Positions 9,153 through 17,867 of a stretch of 64,000 nucleotides of DNA are shown piece after piece; the first letter of the stretch is position 1, and each line of letters begins with the position of its first letter. Position numbers and translations under genes: made by a program. This DNA comes from Cytophaga aurantiaca DSM 3654 (GTDB lineage: Bacteria > Bacteroidota > Bacteroidia > Cytophagales > Cytophagaceae). Under the pieces are notes generated by a model. That model was not told where the DNA came from, did no database searches, and worked only from the letters and a program-made list of their open reading frames with translations. Where the stretch lies: NCBI RefSeq assembly GCF_000379725.1, contig NZ_KB903665.1, positions 130,381 to 194,380 of the forward strand, read 5' to 3'.

Positions 9153-9947
9153 ATGACACATATTAAAATAGTAAGTAAATTTGTGATTGCCAGCTTGGTA
9201 TTATTAGGCTCATTAGCTTCTAACGCTGAAATACTGACAATTTCCGGAGTTTATCAAGGTAAAAATTTGTACGTTCAGAACCCGTTTGCGGGGAATATGA
9301 GAGATTACTGCACAAATGATGTGTATGTAAATGAAGAGAAGAAAGAGTACAACGTAGCTAGTAGTGCATTTGAAATTGATTTGTCATTCTTGAAAATCGG
9401 TGATCCGGTTACTGTCAAAATAACACACAAAAGCGACTGTAAACCTAAAGTCTTGAACCCTCAGGTAATTCAGGCTACAAGTGCATTTTCTATCAGCTCA
9501 TTTTCTGTTGATCAGGATAAAATTGTATGGTCTACAAAAGGTGAACGTCCAAAAGGTAAGATCTTTGTTGAGCAAATGAAATACAATACTTGGGTGATTG
9601 TAAAAGAATTGAGCGGTAAAGGAAATTCATTAATGAACAACTATGAAGTTGAAAGTTTCCATCATTCAGGCGTAAACCAATACAGAATTAAATACCTTGA
9701 AGTGGATGGTCAGATCAAGTATTCATCTACTGTTGAATATACTTCTACATTACCTCCGGTAACCTTCTATCCAAAACGTGTTACAGATAAGATCACTTTA
9801 TCAAGACCTGTTGAATACGAACTACAGGATGCATTTGGTAACGTTATCAGAAAGTCTAAAGGAACTGAAATTGATATCACAGGTTCTCCGGCAGGGGTTT
9901 ATTACCTTAACTGTGACAACCAGACATTTAAGATCTATAAGAAGTAA
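9153..9947 (+). CDS. Exported protein with a possible T9SS-like C-terminal domain, unknown function
   Basis: This 264-aa protein has a signal peptide (KFVIASLVLLGSLASNAE), a beta-rich middle with two cysteine pairs, and a C-terminal ~65-residue module (ending AGVYYLNCDNQTFKIYKK). The module resembles the beta-sandwich sorting domains of type IX secretion substrates, in which a G-x-Y-x-L strand is followed by a final strand. It is a single-gene unit with its own terminator. No enzymatic motif is seen. Exported localisation is well supported, T9SS use less so. Confidence 0.65.
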   Translation: MTHIKIVSKFVIASLVLLGSLASNAEILTISGVYQGKNLYVQNPFAGNMRDYCTNDVYVNEEKKEYNVASSAFEIDLSFLKIGDPVTVKITHKSDCKPKVLNPQVIQATSAFSISSFSVDQDKIVWSTKGERPKGKIFVEQMKYNTWVIVKELSGKGNSLMNNYEVESFHHSGVNQYRIKYLEVDGQIKYSSTVEYTSTLPPVTFYPKRVTDKITLSRPVEYELQDAFGNVIRKSKGTEIDITGSPAGVYYLNCDNQTFKIYKK

Positions 9948-9967
9948 TTTTACTTCAACGTTTTATA

Positions 9968-10002
9968 AAAAAAGACTCCTATAAATTGGGAGTCTTTTTT
10001 TT
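9968..10002. terminator. Rho-independent terminator between convergent genes
   Basis: The stem AAAAGACTCC / GGAGTCTTTT (9970-9979 with 9989-9998) has a 9-nt loop, and a T run follows on the plus strand. It separates the gene ending at 9947 from the minus-strand gene ending at 10034 and can act on both. Confidence 0.85.
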
Positions 10003-10033
10003 ATGTGCTTAGCTTATTCATTCATTCGCCAAC

Positions 10034-10537
10034 TCACTTCTTTCGTACACACTCAAGTTGTTTTATGAGTATATCTTGATTTGTAGTTAACAGAAGCGTT
10101 GCTCGTGTATTGTTTTTTCTATTATAAATAAAATAAACAATCTTATAGCGTTCAAGAAAGCCTAAGTCTCGCTTATTAATATCATACAGGCAAGTTGTTT
10201 TTCCGTTGGCAAGTTCTTTAGATGAGGAAAGGAATTGCATCTCAACAATGGTACTGTCTTCCAGTTGCAGATAGATGTCTTTATAGGAACGGGCTTTTAG
10301 CGTATCGTTGTATTCAAACTCAACCCGCAATGTTCTGAGGGCTCCTTGGAAGGAGAGCGACATATCGATATTCATTGAATCGGATAGGAAGATAGTATCA
10401 TACTCATAGTTCCTGTTTAAGGAGCCATCTGCTCTCAGAACCTCTGTAAATTCACATTGAGCCTGTGTCTTCAATACTGTAATAAAGAAGAAAAGGATTA
10501 AGTATATTTTAATGGATACAATATTTTTATACATCAT
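10034..10537 (-). CDS. Small exported protein of unknown function
   Basis: This 167-aa protein has a signal peptide (IYLILFFFITVLKTQAQ) and a beta-rich body with no motif I recognise. It is the last gene of the minus-strand envelope operon that begins with the porin gene at 16210, and it starts 13 bp after the DUF2490-like gene. The tight spacing suggests a shared function with the outer-membrane proteins upstream. Confidence 0.6.
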   Translation of the reverse strand: MMYKNIVSIKIYLILFFFITVLKTQAQCEFTEVLRADGSLNRNYEYDTIFLSDSMNIDMSLSFQGALRTLRVEFEYNDTLKARSYKDIYLQLEDSTIVEMQFLSSSKELANGKTTCLYDINKRDLGFLERYKIVYFIYNRKNNTRATLLLTTNQDILIKQLECVRKK

Positions 10538-10550
10538 AGTATGCAGTGGT

Positions 10551-11375
10551 TTATTTCTTATCTTTTAAATAACCGATAAAAATATTATTAAAGGTAAATC
10601 GTATGTTCCAGACATTAGTTAATGTAGATGAGTCTGTACCAAATAAAGGGTGATACTGGCAACTATAACCAGGTTCAATCTGAATATTATCTGTTAAGCA
10701 ATAACCAAGCCCTACATTTGTTAAAAATAGATTTATAAGTTGCGTACGTTTGGGATTGTTCACTTTAGAAAATAAAATTTCTTCTGAAAAGCTCAGAAAA
10801 AAAGTGCCTTTAACCAATTCTTTTTTGTTTATAGGCATGATGGCTTTTAATCTATAACGTAGTTGGGTACGGTATTGCGTGTTATCATCATACATCAACC
10901 AACGCAGGTCTATACCGGCCCTGTGTGATAAATAAAATTTACGTGAAGAAATATTAAATAACGCATATGCTGAAATTCTATATTCGTTCATCGAATTCTG
11001 GTTTATTTCTTCAACGTCCAGATCATGTCTATAGAATCCACCTAACGATAGTTTAATTACCCGTGTAGGATAAAAATGAAACCATGGATTTACAATTGCA
11101 TACGATCGGTATTTCAGTATATTGGTTTGCCCCGTATCGGCGCTGGTACCTTGTGTCAGATCAAGTTCAAACAAATAACGCTTTATAGGTTTTGTAGTAA
11201 AGTCAGTTTCTATATAAGCCTGTGAAAATTTTTTATGTTGGGCAAAGATTGAATTTGAAAAAATAACGAAACTGAAAAATAAAAAAAATCTTATTATGAC
11301 GGTCAGAGAAGTTATATCTTTTCTTTGACCGTCATAATATCTCGGCATATGTAACACAATAAAAGATGGGTTCAT
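10551..11375 (-). CDS. DUF2490-like outer-membrane beta-barrel protein
   Basis: This 274-aa protein has a hydrophobic export signal ending in SNSIFAQ, then repeated amphipathic strands with aromatic ends (YRISAYALFNISSRKFYLSHRAGIDLRW is one block, quoted here as HRAGIDLRWLMYD and YRLKAIMPINKKEL). This is the DUF2490 pattern of a small outer-membrane barrel. The annotated start has an unusually long n-region before the signal core. An internal ATG (11348) is equally possible. A 13-bp inverted repeat lies in this 5' part. It is separated from its neighbours by 13 bp on each side, inside the envelope operon. Confidence 0.65.
   Translation of the reverse strand: MNPSFIVLHMPRYYDGQRKDITSLTVIIRFFLFFSFVIFSNSIFAQHKKFSQAYIETDFTTKPIKRYLFELDLTQGTSADTGQTNILKYRSYAIVNPWFHFYPTRVIKLSLGGFYRHDLDVEEINQNSMNEYRISAYALFNISSRKFYLSHRAGIDLRWLMYDDNTQYRTQLRYRLKAIMPINKKELVKGTFFLSFSEEILFSKVNNPKRTQLINLFLTNVGLGYCLTDNIQIEPGYSCQYHPLFGTDSSTLTNVWNIRFTFNNIFIGYLKDKK
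11292..11338. repeat. Inverted repeat inside the 5' part of the DUF2490-like gene
   Basis: ATTATGACGGTCA and its exact complement TGACCGTCATAAT enclose about 20 bp that can extend the stem partly. It lies between the possible start codons and the signal-peptide core of the gene at 10551-11375. It could be an mRNA hairpin near the start or an operator. Confidence 0.6.
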
Positions 11376-11388
11376 ATCTAATACATCT

Positions 11389-12495
11389 TTATTTTTTCAC
11401 CATATTTTTTTGCTCCCAGGCTCTTACATGTATTCGGCCCTGATCAAAAATACGTTCGTAATTACCCTTTGTGATCAATTCTTTAGTATTAGGTGTTAAT
11501 AGCTTCCAAAGTGGCTCATATTGATTATATACACTATAATATTGTTCCTCAGATTTGGGCGCAACTACATCTGTACCAAACAAAAAACGATTGGGATAGG
11601 TATTCAGTAATTCTGAAGAAACAGTTAATGAGGAAGGAGTCTCAACGAAATACTTGGCAACTTCATCCCACGAAATATCAAAAGATACATGCTTTAAGGT
11701 TGGGTCCAATATAATCTCTTCGATAAGTGCTGCTTGATTTTTTACAGGATGAACAACTCTGCCCAAACCTATATGTGCCCATATAATCGTAGCCTTAGGA
11801 TGGCGGCGGAATAAGGTCTTTACTTCTTCCAGATAGTTGGTTTTTCCTGCTTTCGGGAAAGGATTGTCAATATCGTTATGGATTAACACTACAAGACCTG
11901 TTTCTTCGGCAAAGGATAATATGGAATCCAGTGCAGGATCTGTAAGGCTTGCGACATCTCCGGATATTTTGGAAGAAACAAATTCTTTATGAATGGAAAA
12001 TTCACCAATGCCGGTAAACACTCCTGGGAAGGTTTGTAAAACTCTTCGAATGTGTGCGGCAGCATACATATCGGTAGGATTAAAGCCGGTGATCATTGGA
12101 TCAAACCGATTCTGATCTTCAGGCTTTAATGATTTATACTGCATCGCAATATAGGCATCTGTGAAGGAGTAGTAGTAAAGTGGTGCATCGGTATCTAAAT
12201 AATAGGTTGGTGCATTATTGCCATTTACTCTGTACGACCATTGTTGTTGCAACGGAATTCCAAATAGGGTAGAGCGTCCTACTTTATCGCCCATCAACTT
12301 TAAATAGTCCTGTACAGAAATTCCTTCCTGAATGTAATTTGTAAGATGGAAATGAGAGTCGTGATATAGAAACCCTTTCTTCTCATTTACCTTTGAAAGG
12401 TGATCAATATTTACGAATAGGAATGAACTCAGTCCTCCAGCAATAAGGAGTAAACTCATCCATACGAATTGTTTTGTTAGATATTTTTTTTTCAT
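11389..12495 (-). CDS. Amidohydrolase-family protein, exported or membrane-anchored
   Basis: This 368-aa protein has an N-terminal hydrophobic segment (FVWMSLLLIAGGLSSFLFV) followed by a metal-dependent hydrolase TIM barrel of the amidohydrolase-2 type. The visible ligand blocks are H-x-H in YHDSHFHL, GIGEFSIHKE, VVLIHNDID, IIWAHIGLGR and the terminal acid in FLFGTDVV. It should hydrolyse or decarboxylate a small substrate in the periplasm. The substrate is unknown. The gene lies between a porin and a DUF2490-like gene in the envelope operon and close to the exported glutaminase, which suggests nutrient processing. Confidence 0.8.
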   Translation of the reverse strand: MKKKYLTKQFVWMSLLLIAGGLSSFLFVNIDHLSKVNEKKGFLYHDSHFHLTNYIQEGISVQDYLKLMGDKVGRSTLFGIPLQQQWSYRVNGNNAPTYYLDTDAPLYYYSFTDAYIAMQYKSLKPEDQNRFDPMITGFNPTDMYAAAHIRRVLQTFPGVFTGIGEFSIHKEFVSSKISGDVASLTDPALDSILSFAEETGLVVLIHNDIDNPFPKAGKTNYLEEVKTLFRRHPKATIIWAHIGLGRVVHPVKNQAALIEEIILDPTLKHVSFDISWDEVAKYFVETPSSLTVSSELLNTYPNRFLFGTDVVAPKSEEQYYSVYNQYEPLWKLLTPNTKELITKGNYERIFDQGRIHVRAWEQKNMVKK

Positions 12496-12505
12496 ATCGG
12501 ATATG

Positions 12506-13804
12506 TTAGAAAAATAGTGCTGTTGCTAAACTATAAATCATTCCTGTTTGTCCGCCTACATAGTACCCGAATGTGCTGTTGGCTGCCGCATGCGTAACAT
12601 GGATAACATGTGCATTTAAACGCAAATAACGATTGCCGAACGGATAGAAATTAGATCCTACTAAATATTCATAGGATCTGTTGAACTGCCCATATATTTG
12701 AGATGTTCCACCATAGACTTCCCACTTATGTTTAACAGGATAGAACGCGGCCTGTACATAGAAACCTTTATCGACTATTTTATTTAATGGCACGGGACCA
12801 TCTGCTGTGAAATTATTTAATAAACGATAATAAAATTCTGTTTGAACAAAAATCCCTTTGTATTTAAAACCCGCATCAGCGGTTAATAAATTGAACTTAG
12901 CTGTTTGAAGTGTTACTGTATCGGCTAAAGCACCTGTAGCAAATAACAACTGCGAATCAGAAATTTTAATTTGTGTATTGTCCGGAGAAGGTTCACTTGT
13001 TTGATTGTAACGGTCTTCCACACTGGTTGTGAAACACGTTCCAAAACGAGTGGCTAATTTATCGTGGTATTCCCAATCGCCATAGGCTCCTTTAGGACCG
13101 AATTCGCCTGTTGTTGGCTGCCAGAATAACGTAGCTGCATACGCGTAATCTCTGGTAAGTTGTTTGGCATTAACCCCCAACTGACTTAAGTTATTACCCA
13201 CCATGGCAGAATAAAATACTCTTGGCAATATTTCTCCTGAAGCCCAAACTCCACTGGTAAAGCCGGGTCTGAAAAAGTCATCTGCCATCACACGGTCTGT
13301 TCCCAACCAAAATGGATGCGAGTTCATTAATGAACGCGTACCGGGTAATCCATTCACACCTGCAAATAAATTGAACCGCTTATGGAAACTATAACCCATG
13401 TTACCAATGATATTTACCTGTTGGGTAGATAATACGGTCCAGAAAGTAATGTTGTAGGTGAATTTAGGATCGTACAAAAAACCTTTCATGAACACCAACA
13501 CACGATGTAACTGTAGATCGCGTCGTGTATCGATTGCCTGAGTTCTTCCCAAATGATCCTGAAAGGTTGGATGATCTGCTACTTGATTTTCATAACGAAA
13601 CAAAGCATATCCGCTTATATTCATGGAGCCTTTAGGTGTTTTAGCTACAACAAATCCACTACTTGGACTCATGGATCCCCAGTTTGTATCTTCTTTAAAT
13701 GTAGTATCTCTCAAAGGTCTATATTTTGCAGTATCCTGAGCATATAGAGCATGTATCGAGTGCAATAGTAAGATGTGTAGTAAAAGTAGCTTAGACACTT
13801 TCAT
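12506..13804 (-). CDS. Outer-membrane porin-like beta-barrel protein
   Basis: This 432-aa protein has a signal peptide (LLLLHILLLHSIHALYAQ). Its barrel resembles phosphate-selective porin O/P-type proteins: NISGYALFRYENQ near the N-terminus, many alternating aromatic strands and a terminal Phe (YSLATALFF), the usual barrel-assembly signal. It probably allows diffusion of a small solute. It is co-oriented with the exported glutaminase (83 bp downstream of it) and directly precedes the amidohydrolase gene by 10 bp. Confidence 0.75.
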   Translation of the reverse strand: MKVSKLLLLHILLLHSIHALYAQDTAKYRPLRDTTFKEDTNWGSMSPSSGFVVAKTPKGSMNISGYALFRYENQVADHPTFQDHLGRTQAIDTRRDLQLHRVLVFMKGFLYDPKFTYNITFWTVLSTQQVNIIGNMGYSFHKRFNLFAGVNGLPGTRSLMNSHPFWLGTDRVMADDFFRPGFTSGVWASGEILPRVFYSAMVGNNLSQLGVNAKQLTRDYAYAATLFWQPTTGEFGPKGAYGDWEYHDKLATRFGTCFTTSVEDRYNQTSEPSPDNTQIKISDSQLLFATGALADTVTLQTAKFNLLTADAGFKYKGIFVQTEFYYRLLNNFTADGPVPLNKIVDKGFYVQAAFYPVKHKWEVYGGTSQIYGQFNRSYEYLVGSNFYPFGNRYLRLNAHVIHVTHAAANSTFGYYVGGQTGMIYSLATALFF

Positions 13805-13887
13805 ATGTACCTGAAATTAAAGATTAAAAGGCGAATGAAAGCGGGGATGCACTTTCATTCGTCTGTTACTAAAAAGATGTTCAAGAA

Positions 13888-14928
13888 TTATTTAGGTTGG
13901 ATCAAATAAGGATTTGCACCTAAGGTTTGAATAATGTATTGAATTGTTTTTTGTGCTTTAACACTGTTACCAGCTGCATCCAATGGAGGAGAGAATACCG
14001 CGATACCAAACTTACCAGGTATTACAGCAATGATGCCGCCGCCAACACCGCTCTTTGCAGGTGCGCCAGCGTTATACAACCAGATTCCTGAATCATCATA
14101 CAGACCTGCTGTAGACATTACAGCAAGTACATGTTGTGTGGTAATTGGAGATACAACAACCTTTTTTGATAATGGGTTTTTACCTCCGTTGGCTAAGGTA
14201 CCAGCCATCACCGCCAGATCATATGCACCAACATTGATGGCACATTGTTTTGTATAGATATCTGTACTTTTTAATGGATCGAAATACATTTCGCCATACG
14301 CATGCATTAGCATGGCAATAGCCTGATTACGTTGATTGGTTTCTGCTTCACTTTTGTATACAGGCCCATTCACACCTAACGAACGGTTAGCAAAGTCACT
14401 ATGTGTTTGGATGATCCGATTCCATTTTTCGTCATACGTAGCCCCTCTTACCAAACTCGTTGTAGCAATGGCTCCCGGATTAACAAATGAGTTTATTTCT
14501 TTACCCTTTCTTTCTTCAATTGCTACAATAGAATTAAATTTTAAACCGGTAGCATCAACACCTATTTTATCCTGGATAGATTGTGCACCGTCGTCTTCAA
14601 TAACACGTGCCAATGTGAAAACTTTCGAAATAGATTGAATAGAAAATAAAGAATCTACATCACCGATTTTATATACTTTTCCGTCAACAGTTACAATAGC
14701 AATACCATACAGATTGGAATTAACTTCCGCAAGTGCGGGAATATAGTCTGCGTTTTTTCCTTCTTTAAGATCTTTGAACTTCGCATAAGCTTCTTTAATA
14801 GCATTGTTAATTGGATCTGTTGCAGCAACAGGTTTGGAGAATGTAAAAGCTGTAACAATTGCTCCAATCAATAGCATAGATGCTACTGTAATGGTTCTAA
14901 ATCTGTTTTTTTGTGAAAAGATTTTCAT
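13888..14928 (-). CDS. Exported glutaminase
   Basis: This 346-aa serine-dependent glutaminase is a paralogue of the one at 6714. It carries an N-terminal signal sequence (ITVASMLLIGAIVTAFTFSK), so hydrolysis of glutamine to glutamate and ammonia would take place in the periplasm. The catalytic S-x-x-K sits in FSIQSISK, and NSFVNPGAIATTSL, GLYDDSGIWLYNAGAPAKSG and SGVGGGIIAVIPG are the other active-site blocks. It is the second gene of an operon that begins with a DcaP-like porin (25 bp upstream), a context that suggests capture of external glutamine. Confidence 0.88.
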   Translation of the reverse strand: MKIFSQKNRFRTITVASMLLIGAIVTAFTFSKPVAATDPINNAIKEAYAKFKDLKEGKNADYIPALAEVNSNLYGIAIVTVDGKVYKIGDVDSLFSIQSISKVFTLARVIEDDGAQSIQDKIGVDATGLKFNSIVAIEERKGKEINSFVNPGAIATTSLVRGATYDEKWNRIIQTHSDFANRSLGVNGPVYKSEAETNQRNQAIAMLMHAYGEMYFDPLKSTDIYTKQCAINVGAYDLAVMAGTLANGGKNPLSKKVVVSPITTQHVLAVMSTAGLYDDSGIWLYNAGAPAKSGVGGGIIAVIPGKFGIAVFSPPLDAAGNSVKAQKTIQYIIQTLGANPYLIQPK

Positions 14929-14953
14929 ATGATTTCAAAATTAAAAGTTGGTA

Positions 14954-16210
14954 TTAAAAAGTTTTAGGTGCTTCCGGATTGCGGTTAAAAACATGTCCGA
15001 ATTTATATTTAAACGATGCCTGAAGTTTAACGGCATTGTAGCTCCAGCCGTCGTTGTAATTCTCACGGCGGCCATACTGTAATTCAATACCTGCAACCAT
15101 TTGCGGAACAGGCTTACACAAAAGATTCACTATACCATACTGGCCGGATTTATATGAATTTGCTGCCTGTCCGTTTGAGTTGGAAATATTCATGTACGAA
15201 AATCCTATTGCGGTGGTCCATTTTTCATTCCAGTCATGATCTAAGAAACCTACTAATCCTAAAACAGGTAATGCAACTCCTTTGATCGGTTGATTAACAT
15301 TTCCCGGATCCGTTTTGATTGCTACGTCAACAGGTGCATCGTTCATGTAGTTTTGTATACCTTGTCCGTATACAGCTTGGCCGCGGAACGTATTACTTGT
15401 TCCAAGTTTGATATTTGTACTTAAATTTAATCCCCAGCCGATTGCATGTCCATTCAGATCAAACTTACTGGTATCTACAACATCTTTCCAGCCTATGTAG
15501 CGAAGAATACCTGCCAATTCTACATATCCCCATTTTCTACCCAAGCGATATTCTGCAGATAAATCGGGTACCGGAAAATGACTTTTTACACCTTGTAATT
15601 CTACACGACTTGCATAAACTCCTTGATCAGCACTTGCACCGGGTCTTTCCAATGCAAACGTTAGACGGGTATCGCCTTGTATCGGCATATATCTGAACTG
15701 AACGTTACGGAAAAATACCATACCGTTAGGTCCCCAGTATTCAAGCGTATTTGGGAATACATCGATATCCATGAACGGGCTCCATGTCTGACCTGCACCA
15801 AACTTACCAAGTTCACCATAGGCATGTCGTAATCTGAATGTTGTCTGACCGGCATCTACGCCCGTTCCAAACATTTCAAATTCAAACCATGTTTTTAATT
15901 CTCCCAAAGCAGTAGGTGTGTAGGTCTTTACACCAAAACGTGTTTGCCTTACGCTCATGAAAAAATTACCATTTGTTCCGTATTCATTTTTATAACCCGG
16001 CAATTTAGTAGGGCGCATAACATCAAACCAATTTGGATCTGATTGTCCGAAATTATAACCCGCATCCAATTGCACATGGCCATATATTTCCATGCTTTTA
16101 TCGGGTGCATCTGGAATATTCTGAGCAACAACTTCAGAATGCGCGAGTAAAAAGCAACTGAGTATGAACGAATACTTCAGCATTTTTTTTTGGGTAAACT
16201 TTTTTTTCAT
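14954..16210 (-). CDS. DcaP-like outer-membrane porin
   Basis: This 418-aa protein has a signal peptide (YSFILSCFLLAHSEVVAQ) and a barrel similar to DcaP-type trimeric porins: SMEIYGHVQLDAGYNF, RQTRFGVKTYTP, TWFEFEMFGTG, FRLRHAYGELG, AGQTWSPFMD and LTFALERPGA are typical. The C-terminus FKYKFGHVF could be followed by a short tail. It heads the minus-strand envelope operon. The substrate is unknown, but the glutaminase directly behind it makes amino acids or amides a reasonable guess. Confidence 0.82.
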   Translation of the reverse strand: MKKKFTQKKMLKYSFILSCFLLAHSEVVAQNIPDAPDKSMEIYGHVQLDAGYNFGQSDPNWFDVMRPTKLPGYKNEYGTNGNFFMSVRQTRFGVKTYTPTALGELKTWFEFEMFGTGVDAGQTTFRLRHAYGELGKFGAGQTWSPFMDIDVFPNTLEYWGPNGMVFFRNVQFRYMPIQGDTRLTFALERPGASADQGVYASRVELQGVKSHFPVPDLSAEYRLGRKWGYVELAGILRYIGWKDVVDTSKFDLNGHAIGWGLNLSTNIKLGTSNTFRGQAVYGQGIQNYMNDAPVDVAIKTDPGNVNQPIKGVALPVLGLVGFLDHDWNEKWTTAIGFSYMNISNSNGQAANSYKSGQYGIVNLLCKPVPQMVAGIELQYGRRENYNDGWSYNAVKLQASFKYKFGHVFNRNPEAPKTF

Positions 16211-16247
16211 AGAGGTGTCTTTATATAAAAAACTTTAAAAAACTAAA

Positions 16248-16281
16248 ATCTAAAAGCAATACATATCTAAAAGCAATACAT
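16248..16281. repeat. Tandem 17-bp repeat upstream of the porin operon
   Basis: ATCTAAAAGCAATACAT occurs twice, head to tail (16248-16264, 16265-16281), 38 bp upstream of the porin start codon. It sits in the presumed promoter/leader region of the envelope operon. The rest of the 289-bp gap 16211-16499 is AT-rich, with only the terminator at 16437. Confidence 0.75.
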
Positions 16282-16436
16282 AAATGTAAAAGTAAAATAT
16301 TAAAAAATAAAAAAAACGATACAATAAATTTAGGTTGAAGCAACTGATTTAAATTATTCAATTTTAATGTATTTAATAGAAAAAAAATGGTATTGGTGGT
16401 ATTGTAAAAATAATACGTAACAGACTTAATAAAGTG

Positions 16437-16483
16437 TCTATAAATAAAAAGAACTGCAGATAGCAGTTCTTTTTATTTATAGA
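16437..16483 (-). terminator. Terminator behind mtaB
   Basis: A perfect 21-bp stem (16437-16457 with 16463-16483) with a 5-nt loop lies just after the mtaB stop codon. AT-rich flanks give a U-rich end on the minus transcript. Confidence 0.85.
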
Positions 16484-16499
16484 TTGAAACATATAATGT

Positions 16500-17816
16500 T
16501 TAGAGTACGACTTTTTCCCAAACCGGATCGATCTCTACCAATCCTTCGCCGTTAATAACTTTCAGCTTTACCTTTTTTAATTCATTTACCCAAAGCGGAT
16601 CGTATGGCATAACTACTTTGATGTAGTTGCTTGTAAAGCCAAACATGCTTCCGTTTTCTTCTTCCGCTTCAAACAATACTTCTGCTGTTTCAGAAAGATG
16701 CTGTTCATAAAAGAAGCGACGTTTCTTTTCAGAAAGCGTCCTAAGCATGGTACTACGCTCGCTACGGTCTCTATTTGGACGCTTGCCTTTCATTGTTGCA
16801 GCAAGCGTATTCGCACGTTCAGAGTAACTGAATACGTGCAGATAGGAGATATCTAATTCGTTTAAGAAATTATAAGTGACGTTGAAGTCCTCATCTGTTT
16901 CTCCCGGGAAACCAACAATCACATCCACACCAATGCATGCATGTGGCATTAAGTTCTTTATCGCTTCAACACGCTCTGCATACAACTCACGTTGGTAGCG
17001 ACGGCGCATCAGTTTTAAGATCTTATTGTTTCCGGATTGCAGCGGAATATGAAAATGCGGTACAAAACGTTTAGATGTTGCAACAAACGAAATGATCTCA
17101 TCTGTCAATAAATTCGGTTCGATTGATGAAATACGGAAACGATCAATGCCTTCTATGTTATCCAGTACTTTTATCAGCTCTAAAAAAGAAGTTGTACGTT
17201 CGCCGCTGATGATACCATAGTCACCAATGTTTACGCCCGTCAATACAATTTCCTTTACATCATTTGCAGCAATTTCTTTCGCTGTTTTAATAACGTTTGC
17301 AATACTGTCGCTTCTGCTGTTGCCTCGCGCAAGCGGTATGGTACAGAAACTGCAGGAGTAATCGCAACCGTCCTGTACTTTCAAAAATGTACGTGTACGA
17401 TCGTTTACAGAATACGAACAATAATAATCCGTCGCTTTTGAAATATCGCTGGTATAGATGGTGGCTTTTTCCTGTTTATTGAAATCGCCAAGAAGTTCAA
17501 ACAATTTAAATTTTTCAGAAGCACCTAAGACTGCATCAACTCCCGGTATTTGCGCAATTTCTTCAGGCTTCAACTGTGCATAGCAACCGATGATGCCTAC
17601 AAATGCACCAGGAGAATAGCGCAACGCTTCTTTTACTACTTTCTTGCATTTTTTATCGGCATGGTCTGTTACAGAACAGGTGTTGATGATGTATACATCC
17701 GCCTGTTCATGAAACTCAACTTTTTCATATCCATTCTCTGAAAACATTCTGCCAATGGTAGATGTTTCTGAGAAATTCAACTTACAGCCTAATGTATAGA
17801 AAGCAACTTTTTTCAT
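16500..17816 (-). CDS. mtaB: tRNA t6A37 methylthiotransferase MtaB
   Basis: This 438-aa radical-SAM methylthiotransferase adds a methylthio group to N6-threonylcarbamoyladenosine-37 of tRNAs that read ANN codons. The N-terminal UPF0004 domain begins YTLGCKLN, which is diagnostic for MtaB rather than MiaB or RimO, and includes INTCSVT and IIGCYAQ for the auxiliary cluster. The radical-SAM cluster is C-x3-C-x2-C in CDYSCSFCTIPLARG (residues ~150-165). A C-terminal TRAM-like region follows. The length is normal. The gene lies downstream of the sulfatase gene on the same strand. Confidence 0.92.
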   Translation of the reverse strand: MKKVAFYTLGCKLNFSETSTIGRMFSENGYEKVEFHEQADVYIINTCSVTDHADKKCKKVVKEALRYSPGAFVGIIGCYAQLKPEEIAQIPGVDAVLGASEKFKLFELLGDFNKQEKATIYTSDISKATDYYCSYSVNDRTRTFLKVQDGCDYSCSFCTIPLARGNSRSDSIANVIKTAKEIAANDVKEIVLTGVNIGDYGIISGERTTSFLELIKVLDNIEGIDRFRISSIEPNLLTDEIISFVATSKRFVPHFHIPLQSGNNKILKLMRRRYQRELYAERVEAIKNLMPHACIGVDVIVGFPGETDEDFNVTYNFLNELDISYLHVFSYSERANTLAATMKGKRPNRDRSERSTMLRTLSEKKRRFFYEQHLSETAEVLFEAEEENGSMFGFTSNYIKVVMPYDPLWVNELKKVKLKVINGEGLVEIDPVWEKVVL

Positions 17817-17867
17817 GTATTCAATTTCGACTTCGGGAAAGTCTTATTTATTAGATACAAAGATAGC

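Noticed and set aside
14030..14638. Two plus-strand frames of 75 and 100 codons
   Set aside because: Both are antisense to the exported glutaminase gene and have no independent support.
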